A stretch of 64,000 bases of DNA from an uncultured bacterium (lineage in GTDB: Bacteria > Myxococcota_A > Polyangia > Polyangiales > Houyiibacteriaceae). A program made the position numbers and the translations under genes. Position 1 is the stretch's first letter, and each line of letters starts with the position of its first letter. Positions 43,592 through 52,618 of the stretch are shown here, piece after piece. The stretch is taken from contig CALJDU010000049.1 in NCBI GenBank assembly GCA_938024995.1, positions 124,001 through 188,000 of the forward strand, in the 5' to 3' direction. Under the pieces are notes generated by a model that worked only from the letters and a program-made list of their open reading frames with translations, was not told the origin of the DNA and ran no database searches.

Positions 43592-43612
43592 GCCGGAAGC
43601 GCCCGCGACGTC

Positions 43613-43648
43613 ACAGCTCGATGAGACACTACAGCTCGATGAGACACT
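43613..43648. repeat. 18-bp direct tandem duplication
   Basis: ACAGCTCGATGAGACACT occurs at 43613-43630 and again at 43631-43648, in the gap before recC. It looks like a recent slippage duplication; no function is assigned. Confidence 0.85.
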
Positions 43649-43680
43649 GAGCGCGTGCGAACTGTGGCTCACGAAGACCG

Positions 43681-46600
43681 ATGATCCGGATCTGCTACTC
43701 GAACCAAACCGAGGCGCTCGTCTCGTCGCTCGTCGCGCAGCTCGATCAGCCGCGCGACCCGTTGGTCCCGCTCGACATCGTGGTGCCCAACCGCAACCTC
43801 GAGCGCTATCTCGATCTCCAGATCGCGAGCGCGCTCGGGATCTCCGCCAACATTCGCTATCACCGGCTCGAGCGTTTCATCGCGCGCTGGGTTCGACGCG
43901 CCGCGAGTGATCTCGCGCTGCTCTCGCGCGAGCATCTCGAGAGCTTGACCCTGAGCGCGTTCCTCGACGATGAGTGGCTCGCGACACGTGAGGTCGCCCC
44001 GGTGAAGCGTTACCTCTTCGCCGACGATGACGAAGACGGAGTCGACACGCGACGCGTCGAGCTGGCGATCCGAATGGCGTCGCTGCTCGAGGAGTACACC
44101 TACTCGCGGCCGGAGATGCTCGCGGCGTGGGCCGCGGGCAAAGAGCTCAGTCTCTCTCGTGACGAAACCTGGCAGCGCGCGCTCTACCAACGAGTGCTCG
44201 ACACCCGCGGTCAATCACGTCGCGACACCCGCCGGCTCCTCACGCTCCCGGAAGCCCTTCGCGAACTGCAGCGCCGCGGGCCGCGGGCTCCTGATGCGGT
44301 CGACACGCCGCTCCACGTGTTCGGTATCTCCTACGTCGCGCGCGCCTTCCTCTGGGCGTTCCAAGCGCTGAGCGAAGAGCGCGAAGTGGGCCTCTACGTG
44401 CTCAACCCCTGCCAAGAGTTTTGGGAGGACGTCCCGACGGAGCGCCGGGTCCTCCGCGCGGTCGCGCCAGAGCGCGAAGTCCTCGACCCCAACGACACCC
44501 CGGCGCTGGTCTTGTGGGGTCGCCCTGGGCGCGAACACGTGCACCTTCTCGGGCAGCTTGTCGACGACTTTGAGGATCGCTTCGTCGCGCCGCGCGGCGA
44601 CTCGCTCCTGATGAAGCTGCAGCGCGATGTCCTCACGCGCGAACCGGCCGCTGCGACGCCTCCTCGACCCGACGGGGAGACCTGCGAGTCGATCACCTTG
44701 CTCCCCGCCCCCGGCATCCGTCGCGAGCTCGAGGCGATCGCGGACGAGATCTGGCGCGTGGTCGAAGCGCGCGAGGGTGTTCGCTTCAACGACATCGCGC
44801 TCTTCATCAACGGACCGGAACGAGACGTGTACCTGCCGCACGTGGAAGCCGTCTTTCGCGAGGCCCGCGGCATCCCGTTCAACGTGGTCGACCTCGCGCT
44901 CGCAGGAGAGACCGGTCTCGGGAGCCGCGTCGTCGAAGCGGCGAGCATGTTGATCGATCTCCCGCTCTCGGGTTTTACGCGGCCGGAGGTGCTCGCGCTC
45001 GTGACCCATCCTTGCGTTCGTGCGCGCGTGAACGACCTCCCCGCGGAGCAATGGGAGCGCGCGATCGATCGCGTGGGCGCGTTCCACGGGATCGACCACG
45101 ACGACCACGCGGGCACCTACATCACCTCGGACCTGATCAACTGGGACCAAGGCATTCGTCGCATGGCGCTCGGCGCGTTCATGAGCGGTCCGCAAAGCGG
45201 TGACCCGCGGCTCTTCGCGTTCAACGGCGAGCGCTACCAGGTCGACGAGTCGCGAGATGACGAAGCGACCGCGACCCTTGGCCTGCTCCTCCGCTCGCTC
45301 ACGAACGACGTCCGAACGGCGCTACGCCAACGGGTCTCGTTGACCGCGTGGGCGGCCTTCTTCGCGGCCCAGTTCAACGCATTCCTGATCGCCAACGGCT
45401 CACGCGAAGAGTCCGCGCTTCGCCGCTGCGTCGCCGGAGCGCGCGCTCTGGCCGATCGGGATCTTCACGGCGAAGAGGTGGGGTTTCGGGTCGCGCATCA
45501 GCTCCTTCGGACCGAGCTGTCGCGGCTCCGGGGCGGCCGCGGGGAGTACCTCGCGGATGGGGTCGTGGTGTCTTCGTTCCTCCCGATGCGCGCGATCCCT
45601 TTCCGGGTGGCGTTCGTCGCGGGTCTCGGCGAGTCGCGCTTCCCCGCCCCCGAGCGTCGGGACGCGCTCGACCTCCGCGCGAAGAAGCGAGAGCGCGGAG
45701 ACGTCAGCCCAAGCGAGCGCGACAAGTACATGTTCCTCGAGGCCCTGCTCAGCGCGCGGGATCGCGTGGTCCTGAGCTGGGTCAGTCGCGACCCGTTGAC
45801 CGGCGACGAGATCGTCCCTTCCGTGGTCGTGCGGCAGCTGACCGCGATGATCGAGCGCACCTACGAGGCGCGCCCATTGCTCCGGCGGGTTCCGCTGCGG
45901 CGCCACGAAGAGCGCGACACCTCGCTGCGCGAGGCCACCCACGAAGCGCGCGCCCGTGAGCTCGGCGAGCTCCTCCGCGGCGACTATCGGGTCGAGCTCT
46001 CGATCGCGGAAGCGGTCCAGGAGGAGCCGCGGCTCCGCGACGAGCTGGCGCTCATGAACGCGCCACGCGCGATCGAGGAGGCGCCGCGTCAGGCGCTCTC
46101 GATCTCTGCCCTCCGACGTTTCTTGGAGTCCCCGCTGCAAGGTTGGGCGAGCGCGGTCCTCGGCATTCGTGAGGAAGACGAAGTGCTCCCGGAGCTCTTG
46201 GGAGCGAAGAACGAGCCGCTCACGGTCCGGGTCCTCGACTCCGTGCTCACGCTTCGGGACGCTTACCTCACCGAGGCGCGCGGGGAGGCGCCGGCGTCGC
46301 AGACCTACGCGTTGCAGACCCTGCGTAAGATGAGCGAAGGTCGCTGGCCGGTCGGGACGCTAGCGGAACAGCGCGCGCGTCACGACGAAGCGGTCCTCGC
46401 GGGGTGGCGCCGTTTGGTCGACGCCACGTTCCGTGAGCTCACGCCGCGGGTCGCGCGCTTTGGCGGTGGAGCGGGGTCGGGTGAAGCCGCGCTCCTCTTT
46501 GATGAGGTCACGGTGTCGCGCGGGAAGAAGCCGATCGCGCTCGTCGGTCGCACGCAACCGTTGCTCCTGCCCGCGGTCGATCGTCGTCACCGCGCTTCGC

Positions 46601-47091
46601 TCTTGTTGATGGCGAAGTCTCCGCCGGGCGGCATCCACCAAGAGACAGAGCGGATGCGCGTCGCGATGCGGGCGTTCCTCGATCACCTGATGCTCACGAT
46701 CTCGATCGGGGAAGCGACCCATCGCGCGTTCGTGATCTACGGCGGGGATCCGGCGACAGATGCGTCGGTGACGCTGAGCCCCGTTTCGCGTGAGCGCGCG
46801 CTCAGCTACCTCACGCGGCTGGTCGCCGATCTTCACGCCGGTCCGCACGACACCTTCGCTCCATGTGAAGCGGTCCTTCGTCGCCCCCACCAGTTCGGCT
46901 CGCTCACCGCGGCTAGCCTGCTCGCCGAAACCGAACGAGTGCGCCGCAACCACTTCGGAGGCTCCGCGCGCTTCGGCCCGGTTCGTGACGCGACGCGCTA
47001 CCCCGCGCTCCCGGAGGACCAGATCCTGACCCGCGCCACCGCGCGCTACGGGCTCTTCTTTGAGCTCCTCGGCTTGGGCGGTGCCGCGTGA
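43681..47091 (+). CDS. recC: exodeoxyribonuclease V gamma subunit
   Basis: 1136 aa, the usual RecC length. It starts MIRICYSNQTEALVSSLVAQL and carries the RecC N-terminal helicase-like block (VVPNRNLERYLDLQIASALGISANI, YHRLERFIARW). Later blocks include GITHDDH-type GIDHDDHAGTYIT, FLPMRAIPFRVAFVAGLGESRFPAPE and SWVSRDPLTGDEIVPSVVV. It recognises Chi-like sites and holds RecB and RecD together. Its stop overlaps the recB start (GTGA, 47088-47091). It is the first gene of an uninterrupted recC-recB-recD operon. Confidence 0.96.
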   Translation: MIRICYSNQTEALVSSLVAQLDQPRDPLVPLDIVVPNRNLERYLDLQIASALGISANIRYHRLERFIARWVRRAASDLALLSREHLESLTLSAFLDDEWLATREVAPVKRYLFADDDEDGVDTRRVELAIRMASLLEEYTYSRPEMLAAWAAGKELSLSRDETWQRALYQRVLDTRGQSRRDTRRLLTLPEALRELQRRGPRAPDAVDTPLHVFGISYVARAFLWAFQALSEEREVGLYVLNPCQEFWEDVPTERRVLRAVAPEREVLDPNDTPALVLWGRPGREHVHLLGQLVDDFEDRFVAPRGDSLLMKLQRDVLTREPAAATPPRPDGETCESITLLPAPGIRRELEAIADEIWRVVEAREGVRFNDIALFINGPERDVYLPHVEAVFREARGIPFNVVDLALAGETGLGSRVVEAASMLIDLPLSGFTRPEVLALVTHPCVRARVNDLPAEQWERAIDRVGAFHGIDHDDHAGTYITSDLINWDQGIRRMALGAFMSGPQSGDPRLFAFNGERYQVDESRDDEATATLGLLLRSLTNDVRTALRQRVSLTAWAAFFAAQFNAFLIANGSREESALRRCVAGARALADRDLHGEEVGFRVAHQLLRTELSRLRGGRGEYLADGVVVSSFLPMRAIPFRVAFVAGLGESRFPAPERRDALDLRAKKRERGDVSPSERDKYMFLEALLSARDRVVLSWVSRDPLTGDEIVPSVVVRQLTAMIERTYEARPLLRRVPLRRHEERDTSLREATHEARARELGELLRGDYRVELSIAEAVQEEPRLRDELALMNAPRAIEEAPRQALSISALRRFLESPLQGWASAVLGIREEDEVLPELLGAKNEPLTVRVLDSVLTLRDAYLTEARGEAPASQTYALQTLRKMSEGRWPVGTLAEQRARHDEAVLAGWRRLVDATFRELTPRVARFGGGAGSGEAALLFDEVTVSRGKKPIALVGRTQPLLLPAVDRRHRASLLLMAKSPPGGIHQETERMRVAMRAFLDHLMLTISIGEATHRAFVIYGGDPATDASVTLSPVSRERALSYLTRLVADLHAGPHDTFAPCEAVLRRPHQFGSLTAASLLAETERVRRNHFGGSARFGPVRDATRYPALPEDQILTRATARYGLFFELLGLGGAA

Positions 47092-50000
47092 CGAATCGCT
47101 TCGCCAAGCCTCCGATCCTCGATCGCCTCCCGATCGGCAACGCGGTCATCGAGGCCTCTGCGGGTACCGGAAAGACGTACACGCTCGAGCACCTGGTGGT
47201 CGACCGCATCGTGAAGGGCGATGAGCTTGAGCAGATCTTGGTGGTCACGTTCACCGAGAAGGCGACGCGCGAGATGCGGGTGCGGATGCGGAGCACCATC
47301 TCCGACCTCGTCCACGCGCCCGCGAACGATCCGCGGCGTGATCCAAAGGGCCCCGCCTGGACGATCGACGACGCGGCCGGGCAGAGGCTCCGAAACGCGC
47401 TCGCGAGCTTCGACCGCGCCAGCATCTTCACCATCCACGGGTTCTGCCAGCGCGTCCTCGCCGATCACGCCTTCGAGAGCCGGCGCGCGGTTACCCGTGA
47501 GCTCGTCGACCCGCGCTCGCTCTTCTCCGACGCCTTTACCGCCGAGCTCCGCGTACTGCTCGGGAAGCCGCAGAGTGATCCCGCCCGCGCGCTCTTCGAG
47601 CACGTCCTGTCCCAGGTCTCTCTGCAAACGCTTGAGGCGCTTTGCTTCGTTTGGTCGCAAGAGCGAGGACGACCGATGCCCGAGTTTCGGGAAGAACGGA
47701 TGCGCGCTTCGATCGACGCCATCGCGGCGCTCGACCTCCGCGCGGCCGAGCGAGACCTCACGCGCGCGATCCCGCAGCGAAACAAGACGGGGCAAGCGAT
47801 GCACCTGCTGCGGCTGCTTAAGGCGGCCTGCGATCGTTCCGCCTCGATGCAAGAGCAGGTCCTGGCGATCGATCGCTTTCGCCATGTGCCCGTCACCAAG
47901 AAAGCGCGCGCCGGCAGCTGGCTCCCCGCGCTCCTCGCGAAGTCGTCATCGCTCGCGTCGCTTCACGGCGCGGTCGAGGACGCGCTGCGCGACGCGCCCC
48001 TTCCCCTCGCGGTGGTCTTCGCGTCTCTCATCCCGCAGACGATCGCGCGGACGCGCGAGGTCAAAGCGCGACTCGCCGCGGTCGACTTCGACGACATGCT
48101 CACTCATGTCGCGGACGCGATCCGAGCGCCCCGCGGCGCATCGTTGATCGCCGCGCTCCGGAGCTCCTATCGCTGCGCGCTCGTGGACGAGTTTCAAGAC
48201 ACAGACGCGATCCAGTGGTCGATCTTCCGCGACGTGTTCGGCGTCAGTCCGGACCACTCTCTCTGCGTCATCGGCGACCCCAAGCAAGCGATCTACGGCT
48301 TTCGAAACGCGGACGTCCACACCTATCGCGAGGCGCGCGCGACGCTGAGCGACCAGCCCGCCGCTCTCACGACCAACTATCGCTCGTCCGCGCCCATGGT
48401 CGACGTCTTCAACACCTTGTTCACCAACTACTTCTCGGGCGGCGACGGTCCGCCCGCCGAACACGGACCGATCGCGCGCGCGCTCCGTATGCCGGGCGAG
48501 AGCACGCCCGCCCCCGCCGCGATCTTGATTCAGCCGTTGGCCGATGACGCGATCGGCGCGGCCCGCTTCCGGCGCGCGCTCGGGCCCTACATCGCGTCCG
48601 AGATCCGCGCGCTCGTCGGCCGCGCCACCGTCGTCACGGGCGGCGAAGACGAAGAGTCCCGCCTCCTGCGCCACGGCGACGTTCAGATCCTGACCCGGAC
48701 CGCGAACGAAGCGCTCGCGATCGCGGAAGCGCTTCGGCAAGGCGGCGTTCCCTTTGCGCTCTTCAAACAAGATGGTCTCTTTCAGTCGCGCGAAGCGAAG
48801 GACGTCCTCGATCTGCTGCGCGCGATCGCCGAACCCGATGACCGATCGGCGCGGCTCCGAGCGTGGCTGACTCCCTTCTTCGACGTCGCCCTCAGCGAGC
48901 TCCCGGCCCTGCGCGACGCGGACGCCTCGCACCCGCTCGTCGCGCTGCTTCACCGGCTGCACCGGCTCGCGATGCGTCGCCGGTTCGGGGACATGTTCGA
49001 GACCATCGTCCGGGAGACCGGCGTGCTGAGGCGCGCGCTCTTCGCGACGACGAGCGAGCGTTCCGTCACCAACTACCAGCACCTGCTCGAGCTCCTGCTG
49101 GAGCGCGCGTCGCGACGCACGCTCACCGAGCTCACGCGAGAGCTCGCGTCCTACGTCGCGGGCCGCGCGGTCCCGGACAGCGCGAGCGGGGATCTCCAGC
49201 GGCTCGAGAGCGAACGCAACGCGGTCCAGATCTTGACCATGCACAAGGCCAAGGGGCTCGAGGCTGAAGTCGTGTTTGTCGCCGGAGGGTTCGCCCGCGG
49301 AGGAAAGCAGGGACCGCTCGCCACGCTCGCGCCGCACGTCTGCCACGCGGCGGACGGAACCCGAGAAGCATGGCTCCGCCCGGCCCTCACCCGAGAGGCC
49401 GCTGAGCGGGTGCGCGCCGAGCTGATCGCGGAAGACGAACGCCTGCTCTACGTGGCGGTCACGCGCGCGAAGTCGCGGGTGTACCTGCCCTACTTCGGAG
49501 CGCCCCCCATGGACACGGATCGCGTTACGACGCTGAAGCGGATCGAGGGGAGCTACGCCGCGCTCGCGAAACGGTTGAGCGCGCTCGGGCCCGGCGTGAT
49601 CGACGGCGCGCGCTTCGGATACGCAGCGCTCGACCTGGACGCGGAGCCAGAGCCGCTCGGTGCCGATCTGGGCGCACGTGAGCGCGCCCTGGATGACGCG
49701 CACTTCACGCCGATTCGCGACGACGCGCGGCGTTATGAAAAGCTCCGCGAGACCCGCGGCGGGTGCTTTCTTACGTCCTACACGCGGATGAAGTCCGCCG
49801 CTTCGTCGGGAGGGTTCTACGTCGACGCGACGGTCTCCACCCCCGATGACGCCGAGCGAGATGAGTTCAAGGTGGACGACGCCTCCCCGTCGCTCAGCGC
49901 GCCGCTCTATCGCCCCGCGCGCGAGACGACGCTCCCAGGCGGCGCGAGCGTCGGCATCTTCCTGCATGAGGTCCTGGAGCATCTCGACTACGAGGCGTTC

Positions 50001-50651
50001 AGCGAGCCCGACCACGAGGCGTTCCTCGCGCGCAGAGACGTCGGGCGGCTCTTCTCACGATGCGCGCAGAACAACGGCGTCGCCGAGGAGCACATCGACG
50101 AAGCGGCGCGCCTGCTCTTCGACGGGATGCGCGTCGCGGTCCGGACGCCTCACCTCGATCTCCCCGACGGCCTGTGCTCGATCGACGGCGCGCGGGAGAT
50201 GAGCTTTCACTTCCCGGTCCCCGAGCGGGCCCACCCGCGTCAATCCGCGCCGCGTCCGAGCGCCCAGGAGATGCCGTTCGCGATCGAGCGCGGCGTGATC
50301 CGCGGGGTCGTCGACCTGGTGTTCGAGCACGACGGGCGCGTGAGCTTCCTCGACTGGAAGAGCGACCGCGTTGACGATCCCAGAGACGACGCGCTCGCCG
50401 CACACGTCGCGCGTTCCTACGATCTGCAGGCCAAGCTCTACACCCTCGCGACGGTGCGTCTGCTCGACGTGCGAAGCGAAGAGGAATACGAGCGGCGCTT
50501 CGGCGGGCTCATCTACGTCTTCCTGCGCTACCTCGAAGACGGGCAAGGCGTGATTCACGAGCGCCCTCCGTTTCGAACCGTGCTGGCGTGGGAGCGTGAG
50601 CTTCGCGAGAGCGACGCACCGTTCGGGTACCGCTACGTGGAGCCGCGATGA
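47088..50651 (+). CDS. recB: exodeoxyribonuclease V beta subunit
   Basis: 1187 aa from GTG 47088. UvrD-type helicase motif I ASAGTGKT is at 23-30 and motif II VDEFQDTDAIQW begins at 366. The later helicase motif TMHKAKGLEAEVVFV is present, and VAVTRAKSRVYLPYF near 800. The C-terminal PD-(D/E)XK nuclease has GVVDLVFEHDGRVSFLDWKSD, with Asp1089 and Lys1091. It is the 3'-5' helicase-nuclease of the RecBCD complex that processes double-strand ends. The gene overlaps both recC (GTGA) and recD (ATGA), so the three are translated together. Confidence 0.97.
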   Translation: MTNRFAKPPILDRLPIGNAVIEASAGTGKTYTLEHLVVDRIVKGDELEQILVVTFTEKATREMRVRMRSTISDLVHAPANDPRRDPKGPAWTIDDAAGQRLRNALASFDRASIFTIHGFCQRVLADHAFESRRAVTRELVDPRSLFSDAFTAELRVLLGKPQSDPARALFEHVLSQVSLQTLEALCFVWSQERGRPMPEFREERMRASIDAIAALDLRAAERDLTRAIPQRNKTGQAMHLLRLLKAACDRSASMQEQVLAIDRFRHVPVTKKARAGSWLPALLAKSSSLASLHGAVEDALRDAPLPLAVVFASLIPQTIARTREVKARLAAVDFDDMLTHVADAIRAPRGASLIAALRSSYRCALVDEFQDTDAIQWSIFRDVFGVSPDHSLCVIGDPKQAIYGFRNADVHTYREARATLSDQPAALTTNYRSSAPMVDVFNTLFTNYFSGGDGPPAEHGPIARALRMPGESTPAPAAILIQPLADDAIGAARFRRALGPYIASEIRALVGRATVVTGGEDEESRLLRHGDVQILTRTANEALAIAEALRQGGVPFALFKQDGLFQSREAKDVLDLLRAIAEPDDRSARLRAWLTPFFDVALSELPALRDADASHPLVALLHRLHRLAMRRRFGDMFETIVRETGVLRRALFATTSERSVTNYQHLLELLLERASRRTLTELTRELASYVAGRAVPDSASGDLQRLESERNAVQILTMHKAKGLEAEVVFVAGGFARGGKQGPLATLAPHVCHAADGTREAWLRPALTREAAERVRAELIAEDERLLYVAVTRAKSRVYLPYFGAPPMDTDRVTTLKRIEGSYAALAKRLSALGPGVIDGARFGYAALDLDAEPEPLGADLGARERALDDAHFTPIRDDARRYEKLRETRGGCFLTSYTRMKSAASSGGFYVDATVSTPDDAERDEFKVDDASPSLSAPLYRPARETTLPGGASVGIFLHEVLEHLDYEAFSEPDHEAFLARRDVGRLFSRCAQNNGVAEEHIDEAARLLFDGMRVAVRTPHLDLPDGLCSIDGAREMSFHFPVPERAHPRQSAPRPSAQEMPFAIERGVIRGVVDLVFEHDGRVSFLDWKSDRVDDPRDDALAAHVARSYDLQAKLYTLATVRLLDVRSEEEYERRFGGLIYVFLRYLEDGQGVIHERPPFRTVLAWERELRESDAPFGYRYVEPR

Positions 50652-52585
50652 AGGAACGGTTTTTCGTCGACCCGCGAGGGACCGGAACGATCGCGGCGCG
50701 AACCAAGCGTGACGAGATCGCCTCACTGACTGACGGGCTCACCCCGCTCGACGTGATGCGAGCTCCGGTCGAGCGCGGCGAGCTTCGAGACGCGGATGCG
50801 TTCTTGGCGGCAGAGGTCGGAGGGCTCAGCGATCTCCCTGGTGCGCCACTGGTCACCTTGGCGGCGCTCCTCTCTCATCACGCGGGCTCCGTCTTCCTCT
50901 CGCGGGAAGCGCTCTTGCCGACGCTCCGAGAGAGCGGCCTCGCCGTCGACGAGGAGCTCGCGGGCTTGGTCGTGGCGACCTTCGATCAGCTCCGTGACCT
51001 GCCCGATGAACGGCTCTGCGGAACGCCAGGCACCTACACCCCGCTCATCACGGATCGCGGTCGCCTCTATCTTCAGAAAGCGCATCGACAAGAGAACGCC
51101 TTGGCTCACGCGGCGGCGAACTGGCTCGCGCGCCCTTCTCTTTTTGAGCCGCGCGCGGTCGACGAAGCCCTCGCCGATGTTCTGCGCACGCCACCTCTCG
51201 TCCGCGGGAAGCCGATCGCGCTCTCCGAAGAGCAGTCCAACGCGGTCGCGCGTGCGCTTGGCGCTGGGTTCACCGTGATCACCGGAGGGCCTGGCACCGG
51301 CAAGACCTCGATCGTCGTCGCCATCTTGCGGGCGCTCGTCCGCCTCGGCGTGGAGCCGAGCGAAATCGCGCTCGCCGCGCCCACCGGTAAGGCCGCGGAT
51401 CGGATGCGCGCCGCGGTCTCGCGCGCGCTCAAGGCGCTCCGCTCGCCCAACGAACGTGACCATGTCCTGCGTGAAGCGAACCTCCAGGCGAAGACGGTTC
51501 ATCGCCTGCTCGGCTACTCCCCCCGCGCGCGACGCTTCACCCGGGGCGAGCGCGATCCGATCGGCGAACGGGTGGTCATCTTGGACGAGGCCTCGATGGT
51601 CGACCTCGAGCAGATGGAGGCGATCGCGCGAGCGATCTCGAGTGACACGCTGCTCATCGTCCTCGGCGACGCGGATCAGTTGCCGTCGGTCTCAGCTGGC
51701 GCGGTGCTGCGAGAATTGGCGATGACGCCGGCTACGGTTCGCCTCACGCACAGCTTCCGGATGAACGCAGAAGATGACGCGGGCGGTCACGTCTTGCGGA
51801 TCGCGAATCAGATCAACGCGGGCGGCGCGATCTTCGGCGAGCGTGGCGCACGCGTTCGCGTAAGGGCGGAAGACCTCGCGCTGGAAGGGGTCGAAGCGTT
51901 TCTTCCCGAGACGCCGCGGCGACGCTATGAGTTCCTCGCGGAGTGGCACGCCCGCCACGCGCTCGATCGTGACGTCGTGACCCGCGCGCTCTCGCTTGAT
52001 GACGACGCCAAGATCCTGGAGGAGCTCTTCGCGGCCAGCGCGCGAGCGCGACTGCTCTGCGTCACACGAGGTCGCGCGACGGGCACGCGCGCGATCAACG
52101 ACTGGTTCCACCGCGAGATCAATCCGCACGAGCGAGGCCCACACGCCGGCGAGCCGATCATCGTGGTGCGCAATGACTACCGGCGGGCGCTCTTCAACGG
52201 CGATAACGGGCTCGTGCTCTGGATCCGCGGGAACGGGCATCGACCGCGCTTGTCCGCGGTGTTCCGGACTGACGACGGCTACGTCGCGCATCCGCTCGCG
52301 GCCGCGCATGGCCTGATCACGCTCGCGCACGCGATCACGGTTCACAAATCGCAGGGCTCGGAGCACGATCGCGTCGCGGTCATCCTTCCCGATGAGCCGA
52401 TCCCGGTGCTCTCGCGCGCGCTCCTCTACACGGCGATGACGCGCGCGCGCTCATCCGCGGTGATCGTCGGGACCCACGTGGCCATTGAGCACGCCATTCA
52501 AAACGAGGATCGCCGGCGCGGCGCATTGCTAGAGCGGATCCGCGCGGCGGCGCCTTTGTCGTTCGGGTCGACAGACGAGCGTTGA
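50648..52585 (+). CDS. recD: exodeoxyribonuclease V alpha subunit
   Basis: 645 aa from ATG 50648, overlapping the recB stop (ATGA). It is the 5'-3' helicase of RecBCD. Walker A is ITGGPGTGKTSIV with Lys219. Walker B is VVILDEASMVDL. Further helicase blocks are VLGDADQLPSVSAGAVL, VTRGRATGTRAINDWF and TVHKSQGSEHDRVAVILP near the end. The length and order match RecD. No frameshift or gap was seen, so the operon should encode an active complex. The uup-like gene begins 33 bp later. Confidence 0.97.
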   Translation: MKERFFVDPRGTGTIAARTKRDEIASLTDGLTPLDVMRAPVERGELRDADAFLAAEVGGLSDLPGAPLVTLAALLSHHAGSVFLSREALLPTLRESGLAVDEELAGLVVATFDQLRDLPDERLCGTPGTYTPLITDRGRLYLQKAHRQENALAHAAANWLARPSLFEPRAVDEALADVLRTPPLVRGKPIALSEEQSNAVARALGAGFTVITGGPGTGKTSIVVAILRALVRLGVEPSEIALAAPTGKAADRMRAAVSRALKALRSPNERDHVLREANLQAKTVHRLLGYSPRARRFTRGERDPIGERVVILDEASMVDLEQMEAIARAISSDTLLIVLGDADQLPSVSAGAVLRELAMTPATVRLTHSFRMNAEDDAGGHVLRIANQINAGGAIFGERGARVRVRAEDLALEGVEAFLPETPRRRYEFLAEWHARHALDRDVVTRALSLDDDAKILEELFAASARARLLCVTRGRATGTRAINDWFHREINPHERGPHAGEPIIVVRNDYRRALFNGDNGLVLWIRGNGHRPRLSAVFRTDDGYVAHPLAAAHGLITLAHAITVHKSQGSEHDRVAVILPDEPIPVLSRALLYTAMTRARSSAVIVGTHVAIEHAIQNEDRRRGALLERIRAAAPLSFGSTDER

Positions 52586-52618
52586 ACCTCTTCCGCGAAG
52601 GTGTAGCCTCTCGGCGCC

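Noticed and set aside
47946..50015. 689-aa minus-strand open frame opposite recB
   Set aside because: recB motifs are intact and the operon overlaps fit; the antisense translation is Arg/Glu/Val-biased.
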